Assembly: GCF_000166135.1 (NCBI RefSeq)
Contig: NC_014666.1
Coordinates: 496,001 to 560,000 of the forward strand
Length of the DNA: 64,000 nucleotides
Source of the DNA: Pseudofrankia inefficax
GTDB taxonomy: Bacteria; Actinomycetota; Actinomycetes; Frankiales; Frankiaceae
Direction of reading: 5' to 3'
The notes below the pieces were generated by a model that did no database searches, was not told the origin of the DNA, and worked only from the letters and a program-made list of their open reading frames with translations. The first letter of the stretch is position 1, and the number at the start of each line of letters is the position of its first letter. The translations under genes and the position numbers were made by a program. Below are positions 49,782-58,171 of this stretch, in pieces.

Positions 49782-50666
49782 ATGACGATGTCCGACCGAT
49801 CAGGGAGAAATCTGATCGCCAGTTCTGCGCGAACCAGGTGGAAGAGACGTCTGACCGGGCTGGCCCTGCTTGTCGCCGGCGCCGCCGCGGTGATTCCCGC
49901 ACAGGGAGCGCTGGCGGCCGGAAACGGGCCCCAGCCGCCTTCTACCCGGGTGGATGCCGCAATCAAGGCCGCCTACCTGCAGGCATTCACCGGTGGTCAG
50001 AATCAGGCCCACAATCTCGCCGCGGTCGAGGACGGCCCGGCGCTGGCCAGCACCCTCGCGCTGGCCGAGCAGAACTTCCCGGCGGCCACCAGCCCGTCCC
50101 AGGTGACGGTCTCGGGTATCAAGATCAAGGGGCCGGCGAAGGCGGCGTTGCGTTTCGACGTCGTCTACCAGGGCGGTTATGACATCGGCCAGCGGGACGG
50201 CACGGCCGTTGTCGTCGACCGTCAGTGGAAGGTCAGCCGGGACACCTTCTGCTCCGTGCTGAGCCTCGCGGGCGCCGTCTGCCCGCCGAAGGCGGGACGT
50301 CCGCCCCGCGACCCGGCCGCTGCCCGGCTGGCCATCCAGCAGGCCTATACGCGGGCGTTCACCGGTGGCGAGGACCCGGCCTACAGTCTCGGCGCGGTGG
50401 AGGACGGCCCGGCGCTCGCCGGCACGCTGGCGCAGGCGATGCAGAACTTCCCCGGTGCTACGTCGACCGCCGCGGTGACGACCGGCGACATCGTCTTCAC
50501 CAGTCCGCGCAGTGCGGCGCTCCCGTTCCACATCACCTATCAACAGGGTGCCGACTTCGGCGTGCAGAACGGCACCGCCGTCATCGTCGGTGGCCAGTGG
50601 AAGGTCAGCCGGCAGACCTACTGCACCGTGATGGGCTGGGCCGGCGCCACCTGCCCGGCCCCGTGA
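49782..50666 (+). CDS. secreted protein with two tandem MTB12-like repeats
   Basis: 294 aa from ATG 49782 (AGGAGG upstream). A signal peptide (LALLVAGAAAVIPAQGALA) precedes two similar domains of about 110 residues: both contain a lead helix (IKAAYLQAFTGGQNQAHNLA / IQQAYTRAFTGGEDPAYSLG), VEDGPALA, FPAAT/FPGAT, and a QWKVSR-T-x-C ending, each with one conserved Cys (DTFCSV, QTYCTV). Resembles the small MTB12/LMW-antigen-like secreted domain family of actinobacteria; function unknown. Tandem duplication within one gene is visible directly. Followed by a double hairpin. Confidence 0.85.
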   Translation: MTMSDRSGRNLIASSARTRWKRRLTGLALLVAGAAAVIPAQGALAAGNGPQPPSTRVDAAIKAAYLQAFTGGQNQAHNLAAVEDGPALASTLALAEQNFPAATSPSQVTVSGIKIKGPAKAALRFDVVYQGGYDIGQRDGTAVVVDRQWKVSRDTFCSVLSLAGAVCPPKAGRPPRDPAAARLAIQQAYTRAFTGGEDPAYSLGAVEDGPALAGTLAQAMQNFPGATSTAAVTTGDIVFTSPRSAALPFHITYQQGADFGVQNGTAVIVGGQWKVSRQTYCTVMGWAGATCPAP

Positions 50667-50734
50667 CGCCCCGCCAGGCGTGAGTTGACCGGCGGCGGCC
50701 CTCCGGGGTCGCCGCCGGGACGGCGCAAGAAAAA

Positions 50735-50813
50735 GCGGCGCGACCGTGTGGAACGGTCGCGCCGCCGAATCCCGCATGGGTAGGGCCGCCGTTCGGGCGG
50801 CCCTACCCATGCG
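50735..50813 (-). terminator. double hairpin terminator with minus-strand U-tract
   Basis: First stem GCGGCGCGACCGT/ACGGTCGCGCCGC (50735-50747, 50753-50765) with AAGAAAAA on its left, giving a U-run in the minus-strand RNA. Second stem of 18 bp (50773-50790, 50796-50813). Separates the convergent secreted-protein and nuclease genes; the U-tract side serves the nuclease transcript. Confidence 0.88.
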
Positions 50814-50824
50814 AGCGGGATTTC

Positions 50825-53800
50825 CTAGCTGGAGAGCTTCCAGGGACCGTTGGGGTCGCCTGGTGCCTGGTTGCGGGTCCACCACTGGGCGACGTACTTC
50901 TTGCCCTGGTATTCGGCGACGTCACCGGTGTTGAAGACGCGTGACGCCGTCCACAGCGCGATGCCGTCGGGCGCGGTCGCGATCTGCTCCCACGGTCCGT
51001 TGGGGTCGCCAGGCGTCTGGTTCTGCGTCCACCACATCGCCTGCCAGGTCGAGCCGTTGTAGGTCACCGTGTCGGGGGCGTTGTAGACCTTCGAGGCGCT
51101 CCAGGCGGCCGGGAGCGGCGTCGCGGGGAGCGTCAGGCCGACGACGACCGGGTCATGGTCGGAGGCTGCGAACGGATCCGTGCCGTTGAACAGCTGCGTC
51201 GCGTTGTAGTTGTAGCGGCTGTACGCGAAGGCCACGGCCTCCTGGGCGTTGATCTGCCACACGTCCGCGCCGGTCACCATCGACAGTGCGGCCGGGTTGG
51301 CGAGCACGTGGTCCAGTGAGCCCTCGAGGCTGTTGTACGAGTAGGTCTGCTCCGCCGGGTCGAGCGTGCTGCCCAGGTCGACGTAGCCGGCGCCGTACAG
51401 CACCTGCATCGGGTCCTCACCCGTGTAGGCGTTGAAGTCGCCGAGCAGGAAGATCCGGTTCGTGCCGAGGCCCGCCGCCGTCTGCGTGGCGAACGCGCTC
51501 AGGTCGGTCACCTGGTGCACGCGGGTGGCGTTGAAAGCGCCCTGGTCGACCGCCGGGGACGAGGTGTCCTCCGCGTCGCCGGGGTAGAGGCCGGTCGCGT
51601 CGGCGCCCTTCGACTTCAGGTGGTTGGCCACCACGAGGAACGCGTCCTTGTCGGTGGCGCCGGCCTTCTTGAAGCCCTGCGCGAGCGGCTCCCTGGCGAT
51701 CGAGAAGGGCTGGCCGTCCGCCGAGTCGCCGGTGAGCACCTTGGCGGCCCCGACCAGGGACACCGCGGCGGGCTTGTAGATGAAGGCGGTCCGGATGACG
51801 TCCTGCTGCGCCAGCGGAGGCAGCTGGTCGTCGGGCGGCGACGGGACGAACTCCCACACGTTCGAGCCCGCGGCGGCGTTGAGCGCGCCGACCAGGCCGG
51901 CCAGCGTGGTGTCCCGCGGCTCGCCGAACTTGCTGGAGTTCTCCACCTCCTCCAGCGAGACGATGCTCGCCCCGAGCCGGTTGATGCCGGTGACGATCTT
52001 CGACTGCTGGCGGGCGAAGCTGGCGTCGTTGGCGGCGCCGCGCGGGCCGGGGCTGCCGTCCGTGCCGGTGCAGGTGTTGACGCCGATCCGGTTGCCCTGC
52101 CGGTCCGTGTAGTAGGTGCAGGTGCCGAGACCCATCGAGACGTACTGCTCGCCGGTCATCGAGAAGTAGTTCTCGACGTTGAAGGTCGCCAGCCGGGCGC
52201 CGCCGCCGACGTTCGCCGGCTGCGCGTTCCCGGTCCGGGTGTCGCTGAAGGTCGCCACGGCGGCACCGTCGTCGGTGACCTGGGCCGTCGGCTGGAGGTT
52301 CCACAGCGAGAACCGGTAGTCCAGGACCAGCGGCTTGTGGAAGGTGACCTTCGCGCCGACGCTGACCGGGTTGGTCGGGGTGAGCCAGGGCAGCGGCGTG
52401 TTCGCGTTGGCGCCGGTCGAGTAGTTCACGCTCGACCCGTCGTCCAGGGTGATCATCCGGGCCGCGTTGTCGGCGGCGGCGGACTGGGCCGCGGGGCTGC
52501 CGGCGGTGCCGACGTCGGTCGGCTGGCGCAGCGGGGTGTCCCCGGCGGCCAGGGTGAACGAGCCGTACCAGTTGGCGTCGTAGTTGTCCGAGACGGTGAA
52601 GTCGCCCTGGGGCGCGATCAGCTCGCCCTCGTGCGCCTCCTTCTGCGCGTCCGTCGAGAGGTCGGACCAGGCGAGCTGGTCGGGCACGACAGCCGGCAGC
52701 GGGGTGTCCAGCTGGGTGACGGTCGGGCTGCCGATCTCGGTCTCGCCCTGGAACTCGGACACCTTGCCGGTGACGCGGACGCTCTCGCCGACGGTGACCT
52801 GGCCGGCCGAGACCGACCCGAAGACGAACACCGCGTCGGAGGTCCCGGGGGTCGCGTCCTGCGCCGCGGTCCCGCCGGCGCCGCCCGTCTCCAGGAAGAA
52901 GCCGTTGAAGCCGCCGGTCGGGTAGGCGGCGGTGACGACGCCCTCGGTGGTCACGGTCTGGCCGGCGAGCGGCGACGTGTCGGTGTTGGTGCCCTGGATC
53001 GCCGCGATCGGCGTGACGGTCGGTGCCGCGTCGACGACCTGGACGGTGAACGACACCGAGCCGGTCGCCGCGGTCGAGTCCGTGGCGGTCGCCGTCACGG
53101 ACGCCGTGCCGGCCGCTGTCGGGGTTCCCGACAGGACGCCCGCCGTGGAGATCGCGAGGCCGGCGGGGAGGCCCGTCGCCGTCCAGGTGTACGGCGCGGT
53201 GCCCCCGGAGGCGGCCAGCGTGACGGGGGCGATCGCGGTGCCGACCGTCGCGTTCAGCGTCCCGGGACTGGCGACCGTGACCGTGCCGCCGCCGGTGGCG
53301 CCACCGTCACTGGCCGCGTTCTGCGGGGTCGGAGCCGCGACCGAGAAGTCCGCGGCGTTGTTGTCCGTGTCGGTGCCGGCGGCGTCGCGCTGGTAGCTCA
53401 GGACGACGGAGTTGCCGGTCGGCGCGGTTCCCTCGGGGGAGTTGCTGGTGCCCCAGCCGATCTTGTCGAGCACCGAGGCGTCGGTGGGCAGCACGCCCGC
53501 GGTGCTGGCCGCGAGGAACAGGGTGCCGCCGCCGGCGCCCGGGTTGATGCTGCCGCCGGTGCTGAGGTCCGGGGTGGGCAGCGGAGCGCCGGGGTTGGTC
53601 GTCGCGTTGTTGCTGGGCAGCTGGATGAGGAAGTGGCCGTGGGCTGCCACCGTGCCCGACAGCGCGAACACCTGCGCGCCGCTCGGGGTCACCGTGCTGG
53701 TGGGGGCGCGGTACTGCAGCGTGTCGCCGGTGAGGGCGACGGGGCTCGCGGTCGGGTTGAACAGCTCGACGAACTTGTTGAGATAGCTCGCTCCCGACGA

Positions 53801-53938
53801 CCCGCCGTTCAGGTAGGCCTCGCTGATCACCAGCCCGGTGGCGCCCGGGTTCGCCAGCGCCGGGGCGGCGAGCGAGACGCTCCCGATACCTGCTGACAGC
53901 ACGGCGGCTGCTATTCGCCTTCTGGGCACGCGTGGCAT
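50825..53938 (-). CDS. ExeM/NucH-type secreted endonuclease with chitin-binding modules
   Basis: 1,037 aa, multidomain. Signal peptide (IAAAVLSAGIGSVSLAAPALA); N-terminal lamin-tail-like domain (VISEAYLNGGSSGASYLNKF, FVELFNP); Ig-like He_PIG repeats (GTAPYTWTATGLPAGLAI); the OB-type NucH segment; an exonuclease-endonuclease-phosphatase fold with catalytic strings SLEEVENSSKFG, NHLKSKG, LLGDFNAYTGEDP, SDHDPVVV; then two CBM5/12-like C-terminal modules (NGSTWQAMWWTQNQTPGDPN and KYVAQWWTRNQAPGDPNGP). Probably a cell-wall- or extracellular DNA-degrading enzyme anchored to chitin-like matter. Confidence 0.92.
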   Translation of the reverse strand: MPRVPRRRIAAAVLSAGIGSVSLAAPALANPGATGLVISEAYLNGGSSGASYLNKFVELFNPTASPVALTGDTLQYRAPTSTVTPSGAQVFALSGTVAAHGHFLIQLPSNNATTNPGAPLPTPDLSTGGSINPGAGGGTLFLAASTAGVLPTDASVLDKIGWGTSNSPEGTAPTGNSVVLSYQRDAAGTDTDNNAADFSVAAPTPQNAASDGGATGGGTVTVASPGTLNATVGTAIAPVTLAASGGTAPYTWTATGLPAGLAISTAGVLSGTPTAAGTASVTATATDSTAATGSVSFTVQVVDAAPTVTPIAAIQGTNTDTSPLAGQTVTTEGVVTAAYPTGGFNGFFLETGGAGGTAAQDATPGTSDAVFVFGSVSAGQVTVGESVRVTGKVSEFQGETEIGSPTVTQLDTPLPAVVPDQLAWSDLSTDAQKEAHEGELIAPQGDFTVSDNYDANWYGSFTLAAGDTPLRQPTDVGTAGSPAAQSAAADNAARMITLDDGSSVNYSTGANANTPLPWLTPTNPVSVGAKVTFHKPLVLDYRFSLWNLQPTAQVTDDGAAVATFSDTRTGNAQPANVGGGARLATFNVENYFSMTGEQYVSMGLGTCTYYTDRQGNRIGVNTCTGTDGSPGPRGAANDASFARQQSKIVTGINRLGASIVSLEEVENSSKFGEPRDTTLAGLVGALNAAAGSNVWEFVPSPPDDQLPPLAQQDVIRTAFIYKPAAVSLVGAAKVLTGDSADGQPFSIAREPLAQGFKKAGATDKDAFLVVANHLKSKGADATGLYPGDAEDTSSPAVDQGAFNATRVHQVTDLSAFATQTAAGLGTNRIFLLGDFNAYTGEDPMQVLYGAGYVDLGSTLDPAEQTYSYNSLEGSLDHVLANPAALSMVTGADVWQINAQEAVAFAYSRYNYNATQLFNGTDPFAASDHDPVVVGLTLPATPLPAAWSASKVYNAPDTVTYNGSTWQAMWWTQNQTPGDPNGPWEQIATAPDGIALWTASRVFNTGDVAEYQGKKYVAQWWTRNQAPGDPNGPWKLSS

Positions 53939-54393
53939 GGACCCGGCCTCCCGATAGTCGCGAGTTGGCGCCGCCCGTTGCGCGCGGGCCGATCCAGGAC
54001 GCTAGGGCCCGGGCCTCGCCCGGCAGAGGACTGAGCCTGAACACCAGATGACGGGTCCCACCACGTTGGCGCAGCGACCCGCCGCCCGGCGAGACACGCC
54101 GGTCCTCTCGGGTCCGCGCGGGTGAGCCGGACGGGGCCACGGCCTCGGGCGACGCCGAGACGGAGGGTCCGCTGGCGTACGCGTCACACCCGCACCCGGC
54201 GCGCAACCATACCCTCACGTGAGGGTATGGTTGGCGCGTCCGAGGGGACGTGGTCCAGGGTCTCTTTCTCGCCCCGGAGGGCCCGACGCCCGCGGGAACC
54301 CCGGTTCACCTGGTGGTGGATCGCGCATGTGCACGCCCGGGCACGCGGTCCCTGTGCTCGGCAGGCTGACGATCGACAGACGGAGACGCTGCG
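53939..54393. other. intergenic between nuclease and glycosyltransferase
   Basis: 455 bases without a credible gene. Contains the 30-bp perfect palindrome at 54204-54233; the glycosyltransferase promoter is presumably in this interval. Confidence 0.5.
54204..54233. promoter_or_regulatory. 30-bp perfect palindrome without loop
   Basis: Left half CAACCATACCCTCAC meets its exact complement GTGAGGGTATGGTTG at a CACGTG centre. About 160 bases before the glycosyltransferase start and 265 before the nuclease start. Likely a regulator binding site; could also form a hairpin in RNA. Confidence 0.75.
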
Positions 54394-55371
54394 ATGACGG
54401 AATCCCGGGTACCTGAGGTCAGCATCGGGATTCCGGTGTACAACGGCGCTGACTTCCTCGGGGCGGCGATCGAGTCGCATCTGGCGCAGACGTTCGGTGA
54501 CTTCGAGCTGGTGATCTCCGACAACGCCTCCACCGACGGAACCCAGGACCTGTGCCGGGCGTACGCCAAGGAGGACTCGCGGATTCGCTACGTGCGCCAG
54601 GCGGCGAACATCGGCGCGAACGCGAACTACAACGAGGTCGCCCGGATCTCGCGCGCACCCTTCTTCCGGTGGGCGGCCGACGACGACGTCCTGTTGCCGG
54701 AGTATCTGGAACAGACGTACAGACTGCTGAGCAACGACGACGACGCCGTCCTGTGCCACTCGTTCGCCGCGCACATCGACGAGAACGGCAAGCCGCTGGC
54801 GCCCGCCGCCGACGGCGTGGGGTTCGTCGACGACAAGGGCACCTACGTCGACGGGCCGGACCCGAACGTCGCCACCCGCAAGATGCGCTCCCCGTACCCG
54901 CACGTCCGTTTTCGCGACGTACTGCTGCACACGAAGTGGTGTTTCGAGATCTTCGGCCTGATCCGCCGGGACGTCCTGCTGGCGACCCCGCTGCATCAGA
55001 AGTTCTACGGGACCGACCGGGTCCTGCTCGCCGAGCTGGCGCTGCGGGGGACCTGGCGGGTCGTGGAGGAGCCGCTGTGGCAGCGCCGCTCGCACTCCGG
55101 GGCGTCGAACAACATGAGCGTCTGGCAGAAGGCTCAGTGGAGTAACCCGGACGCGAAGAAGAGCGTGCTGCCCCCGGTCACCAACATGATCCGGGGATAC
55201 GCCGACGCCGTGCACCGGCAGCGGTTCCCGATCATCGAGCGGGAGCAGTGCTATGCCGCCATCGGGGTGCTCGCCGTCCAGCCGGACAAGTTCCGCAAGC
55301 TCCTGGTGCCCGGTCCGCACAACTACTTCGGCATCGGCAACAAGAAGTCGGACGCCTCGCACCGCCTCTGA
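54394..55371 (+). CDS. family 2 glycosyltransferase
   Basis: 325 aa. GT-A fold start SIGIPVYNGADFLGAAIES and nucleotide-sugar region VISDNASTDGTQDLCRAY, then the metal-binding acidic motif RWAADDDVLLPEYLEQT in place of DXD. The C-terminal half contains HTKWCFEIFGLIRRDVLL and RSHSGASNNMS. Stands alone with no polysaccharide cluster around it, so the acceptor (cell wall, lipid or protein) is unknown. No membrane helices. Confidence 0.92.
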   Translation: MTESRVPEVSIGIPVYNGADFLGAAIESHLAQTFGDFELVISDNASTDGTQDLCRAYAKEDSRIRYVRQAANIGANANYNEVARISRAPFFRWAADDDVLLPEYLEQTYRLLSNDDDAVLCHSFAAHIDENGKPLAPAADGVGFVDDKGTYVDGPDPNVATRKMRSPYPHVRFRDVLLHTKWCFEIFGLIRRDVLLATPLHQKFYGTDRVLLAELALRGTWRVVEEPLWQRRSHSGASNNMSVWQKAQWSNPDAKKSVLPPVTNMIRGYADAVHRQRFPIIEREQCYAAIGVLAVQPDKFRKLLVPGPHNYFGIGNKKSDASHRL

Positions 55372-55397
55372 GATTCAGGACAGCGATTCAGGACGGC
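55372..55397. repeat. 13-bp tandem repeat after the glycosyltransferase
   Basis: GATTCAGGACAGC then GATTCAGGACGGC (one substitution) directly at the 3' end of the gene, between it and the convergent TetR gene. Confidence 0.7.
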
Positions 55398-55427
55398 ACT
55401 GAGGGAGCGGTTCCCGCGGCCGGCTGG

Positions 55428-56060
55428 TCACAGCCCCCGGACGACGGCCTCGAGGACGGTGTCGAGGGCGCGGGCTCGCTCGTCGTCGGGAAGCTCGCGT
55501 AGCGGGCCGTCGATGATCAGGCTCGACAGGCCATGTACGGCCGACCAGGCCACGTACTCGGCGCCGGGTCGGCGTTCGGCTGGGATCGCGCCCACCCGGA
55601 CCAGCTCGTCGAGCCCGGCGCCGAGCATCTCGTAGGGGCCGAGCCCGCAGTTCCCGACTCCTTCGCCGGGCTGGAACATGTGCGTGGTGCGCGGCACCGC
55701 GAACGCCGTCCGGAACCAGCCGGGTTCCGAGGTGGCGAACTCGACGTAGGCGCTGCCGAGCGCCCCGAGCCTGAGCCAGGCGTCCGCCACCGGGTCGCCC
55801 TCCAAGGGCACGGCGTCGATCCGGGCCTCCATGAGCTGGGCCAGCTGGCTCATGCATCGTTCGCACACGGCCCGCAGCAGCTCGTCCCGGTCGTCGAAGT
55901 GCCGGTAGGCCGCGTTGTGTGAGACCCCGGCGGCCCGCGTCGCCGAGCGCAGCACGACAGCCTCGGGGCCCCCGGTCCGGGCCAGCCCGACCCCGGCCTC
56001 GACGAGTGCCTCCCGCAGATGACCGTGGTGGTACGGGCGGCTCGGTTCTTCGGTTGGCAT
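55428..56060 (-). CDS. TetR family transcriptional regulator
   Basis: 210 aa. Helix-turn-helix with HHGHLREALVEAGVGLARTG, EAVVLRSATRAAGVSHNAAY and RHFDDRDELLRAVCERC; long C-terminal ligand domain with WFRTAFAVPRTTHMFQPG (TetR_C_13/WHG-like pattern). It faces an MFS transporter across a 72-base space with an inverted repeat, and so is the expected repressor of that pump and of itself. Confidence 0.93.
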   Translation of the reverse strand: MPTEEPSRPYHHGHLREALVEAGVGLARTGGPEAVVLRSATRAAGVSHNAAYRHFDDRDELLRAVCERCMSQLAQLMEARIDAVPLEGDPVADAWLRLGALGSAYVEFATSEPGWFRTAFAVPRTTHMFQPGEGVGNCGLGPYEMLGAGLDELVRVGAIPAERRPGAEYVAWSAVHGLSSLIIDGPLRELPDDERARALDTVLEAVVRGL

Positions 56061-56112
56061 GTTGACAGTGTCCACTCTCCATGCGACTCTTGCCAATGTT
56101 GCCGCTGTCAAC
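56061..56112. promoter_or_regulatory. face-to-face TTGACA promoters with GTTGACAG inverted repeat
   Basis: GTTGACAG (56061-56068) and CTGTCAAC (56105-56112) form 8-bp arms; each includes a TTGACA reading into the intergenic space from opposite strands. GACA-G-TGTC (56064-56072) is a small dyad next to the TetR start codon. Fits divergent promoters under TetR control. Confidence 0.6.
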
Positions 56113-56132
56113 TTCCAAGGGATGTGGCCCCT

Positions 56133-57689
56133 GTGCCGTCCATGAGCCCCCGCCGCCGGCTCGCGGTCCTCGTGACCGTCTGCCTGGCCGTCTTCGCGAT
56201 CAACCTGGACACCACGATCGTCAACGTCGCTCTGCCGGACCTCGCCCGCCAGCTCGGGGCGACCACCAGGGACCTGCAGTGGATCGTCGACGGCTACAAC
56301 CTGGCCTTCGCCGCCCTCGTGCTCACCGCCGGCTCGATCGGAGACCGGTTCGGCCGGCGGCCGGTGCTGCTCGGCGGGCTCGTCGGCTTCGCGCTGATGA
56401 GCGGGATCGGGGCGCTGTGCGACGGCGCCGGCGCGCTGGTGGCGGTGCGCTTCGTCATGGGGGCGTTCGCCGCGCTGATCTTCCCGACGACCCTGTCGAT
56501 CATCACCAACGCCTACCCCGACCGGGCCGAGCGGGCCAAGGCGATCGGCGTGTGGGGCGCCGTCACCGGCCTCGGCGTCGCGATCGGTCCCGTCACCGGT
56601 GGGCTGTTGCTCGCCCACTTCTGGTGGGGCAGCGTCTTCGTCGCGCTCGTCCCGGTCGCCCTGGTCGCGGCCGTGCTCGCGTTCGTGCTGGTGCCGGAGT
56701 CCTCCGACCCGGCCGCCGCCCGGCTCGACCTGCCCGGCCTGGTGACGTCCTCGGCCGCCATCGGGCTGCTCGTCTACACGATCATCGAGGCGCCGGACCG
56801 CGGCTGGACCTCGGCCCTGACCCTGGGCGGGTTCGCCGTCACCGCCGCCGTCGCGGCCGCGTTCGTCATGCTGGAGCGGCGCCACCCGGCCCCGATGCTC
56901 GACGTGTCCCTGTTCCGGACGCCGGCCTTCTCGGCCGCCAGCGGTGCGGTGACCGTCGCGTTCTTCGCGCTCTTCGGGTTCATCTTCCTGATCACGCAGT
57001 ACTTCCAGTTCATCCGCGGGTTCGGCACCGTCTCGACCGGAGTCCGGATCCTGCCGGTGGCACTCACCATCGCGCTCGGATCGGTGACCGGCACCCTGCT
57101 GGCCGGCCGGCTCGGCACCAGGACCATCGTCGTCACCGGTCTGGTGCTGTTCGGCGGCTCGTTCGCGTGGATCGCGGTGTCCAGCACCTACCAGCCGTAC
57201 CTGCAGATCGCGGCCCAGATGGTTCTCATGGGCACCGGCCTGGGCCTGACCACGGCCCCGGCCACCGAGTCGATCCTCAGCGTGCTGCCCGCCGCGAAGG
57301 CCGGTGTCGGGTCGGCGGTCAACGACGCCACCCGCGAGGCCGGGGGCACGCTCGGGGTCGCCGTCATCGGCAGCGTCTTCACCTCGATCTACACCCACCA
57401 CCTGGCCGGCACGGCGGTCGCCGCGCTGCCGGCCCAGGCGGCGAACGCGGCGCGCGACTCCGTCGGGGCCGCGTTCCAGGTCGCCAGCCAGGCCGGCCCC
57501 GCGCTACGGGACCAGCTCGTCTCCGACGTCAACGCGTCGTTCATGAGCGGCCTGCACATCGCCTGCTTCGTCGCGGCCGGCGTCTGCTGGCTGGGCGCTC
57601 TCGGCGCGCTCGCGCTGCCCGGCCGCCGGGGCATGCACGCCCCGCAGGCCGAGCCGGCGGTGGCTCCCGAGGCGGCGGCCGCCGTCTGA
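56133..57689 (+). CDS. DHA2-family MFS efflux transporter
   Basis: 518 aa from GTG 56133 (in-frame ATG 56142; AAGGGA upstream). Fourteen-helix pattern: LAVFAINLDTTIVNVALPDL, GDRFGRRPVLLGG, VRFVMGAFAALIFPTTLSII, motif C LGVAIGPVTGGLL, and a late AGVGSAVNDATREAGGTLG, both typical of DHA2 drug pumps. Divergent from its probable TetR repressor, so its substrate is likely the regulator's ligand. Terminates in a hairpin that also contains the stop of the next gene on the other strand. Confidence 0.95.
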   Translation: MPSMSPRRRLAVLVTVCLAVFAINLDTTIVNVALPDLARQLGATTRDLQWIVDGYNLAFAALVLTAGSIGDRFGRRPVLLGGLVGFALMSGIGALCDGAGALVAVRFVMGAFAALIFPTTLSIITNAYPDRAERAKAIGVWGAVTGLGVAIGPVTGGLLLAHFWWGSVFVALVPVALVAAVLAFVLVPESSDPAAARLDLPGLVTSSAAIGLLVYTIIEAPDRGWTSALTLGGFAVTAAVAAAFVMLERRHPAPMLDVSLFRTPAFSAASGAVTVAFFALFGFIFLITQYFQFIRGFGTVSTGVRILPVALTIALGSVTGTLLAGRLGTRTIVVTGLVLFGGSFAWIAVSSTYQPYLQIAAQMVLMGTGLGLTTAPATESILSVLPAAKAGVGSAVNDATREAGGTLGVAVIGSVFTSIYTHHLAGTAVAALPAQAANAARDSVGAAFQVASQAGPALRDQLVSDVNASFMSGLHIACFVAAGVCWLGALGALALPGRRGMHAPQAEPAVAPEAAAAV

Positions 57690-57703
57690 AGCGCCAGCGG
57701 GTT

Positions 57704-57740
57704 GGTCCGCCTCCCCGGTCAGTGACCGGGGAGGCGGACC
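57704..57740. terminator. 18-bp hairpin overlapping the response-regulator stop
   Basis: Arms GGTCCGCCTCCCCGGTCA (57704-57721) and TGACCGGGGAGGCGGACC (57723-57740) with a single-base centre. The minus-strand TGA of the response regulator is at 57719-57721, so the last codons (RLPGH) are part of the hairpin. Serves both convergent genes. Confidence 0.88.
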
Positions 57741-58171
57741 ACGCTGACGAAGAAGTCGTCGATGTGGCGCACGACGTCGACGAACCGTTCGAAGTCGACG
57801 GGCTTCGTGATGTAGGCGTTGGCGTGCAGGTCGTAGCTGCGCAGCACGTCTTCCTCGGCCTCGGACGTGGTCAGCACGACCACCGGGATGCGGCGCAGCT
57901 TGTCGTCGGACTTGACCTCGGCCAGCACCTGCCGGCCGTCCTTGAGGGGCAGGTTCAGGTCCAGCAGGATCAGGTCGGGCCGGGGGCTGTCGGCGAACTC
58001 ACCCTCGCCGCGCAGGAAGCTCAGCGCCTCCACGCCGTCGCTGACGACGTGCAGGTTGTTCTTGACCTTGTAGTCCGCGAACGCCTCCCGGGTCATCAGC
58101 ACGTCGCCCGGGTCGTCCTCGACGAGGAGCACTTCGATCGGGACAACGGGCTCGGGAAGCGGATTCGTCAC
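57719..58171 (-). CDS. single-domain response regulator (Rcp1-type)
   Basis: 150 aa from GTG 58171, overlapping the kinase stop by GTGA. Only a CheY-like receiver domain: acidic pocket [12 protein letters not shown], phospho-acceptor Asp in [15 protein letters not shown], Thr in [13 protein letters not shown] and Lys in ITKPVDF. The N-terminal and C-terminal arms ([18 protein letters not shown]) match Rcp1-type regulators paired with CHASE3 or phytochrome-like kinases. No output domain; signals through protein contacts. Third gene of the PP2C-kinase-regulator operon. Confidence 0.94.
   Translation of the reverse strand: MTNPLPEPVVPIEVLLVEDDPGDVLMTREAFADYKVKNNLHVVSDGVEALSFLRGEGEFADSPRPDLILLDLNLPLKDGRQVLAEVKSDDKLRRIPVVVLTTSEAEEDVLRSYDLHANAYITKPVDFERFVDVVRHIDDFFVSVVRLPGH

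Noticed and set aside
51515-53896. 793-codon plus-strand open frame
   Set aside because: Arg/Gly-rich antisense shadow of the ExeM-like nuclease; no ribosome site or domain.
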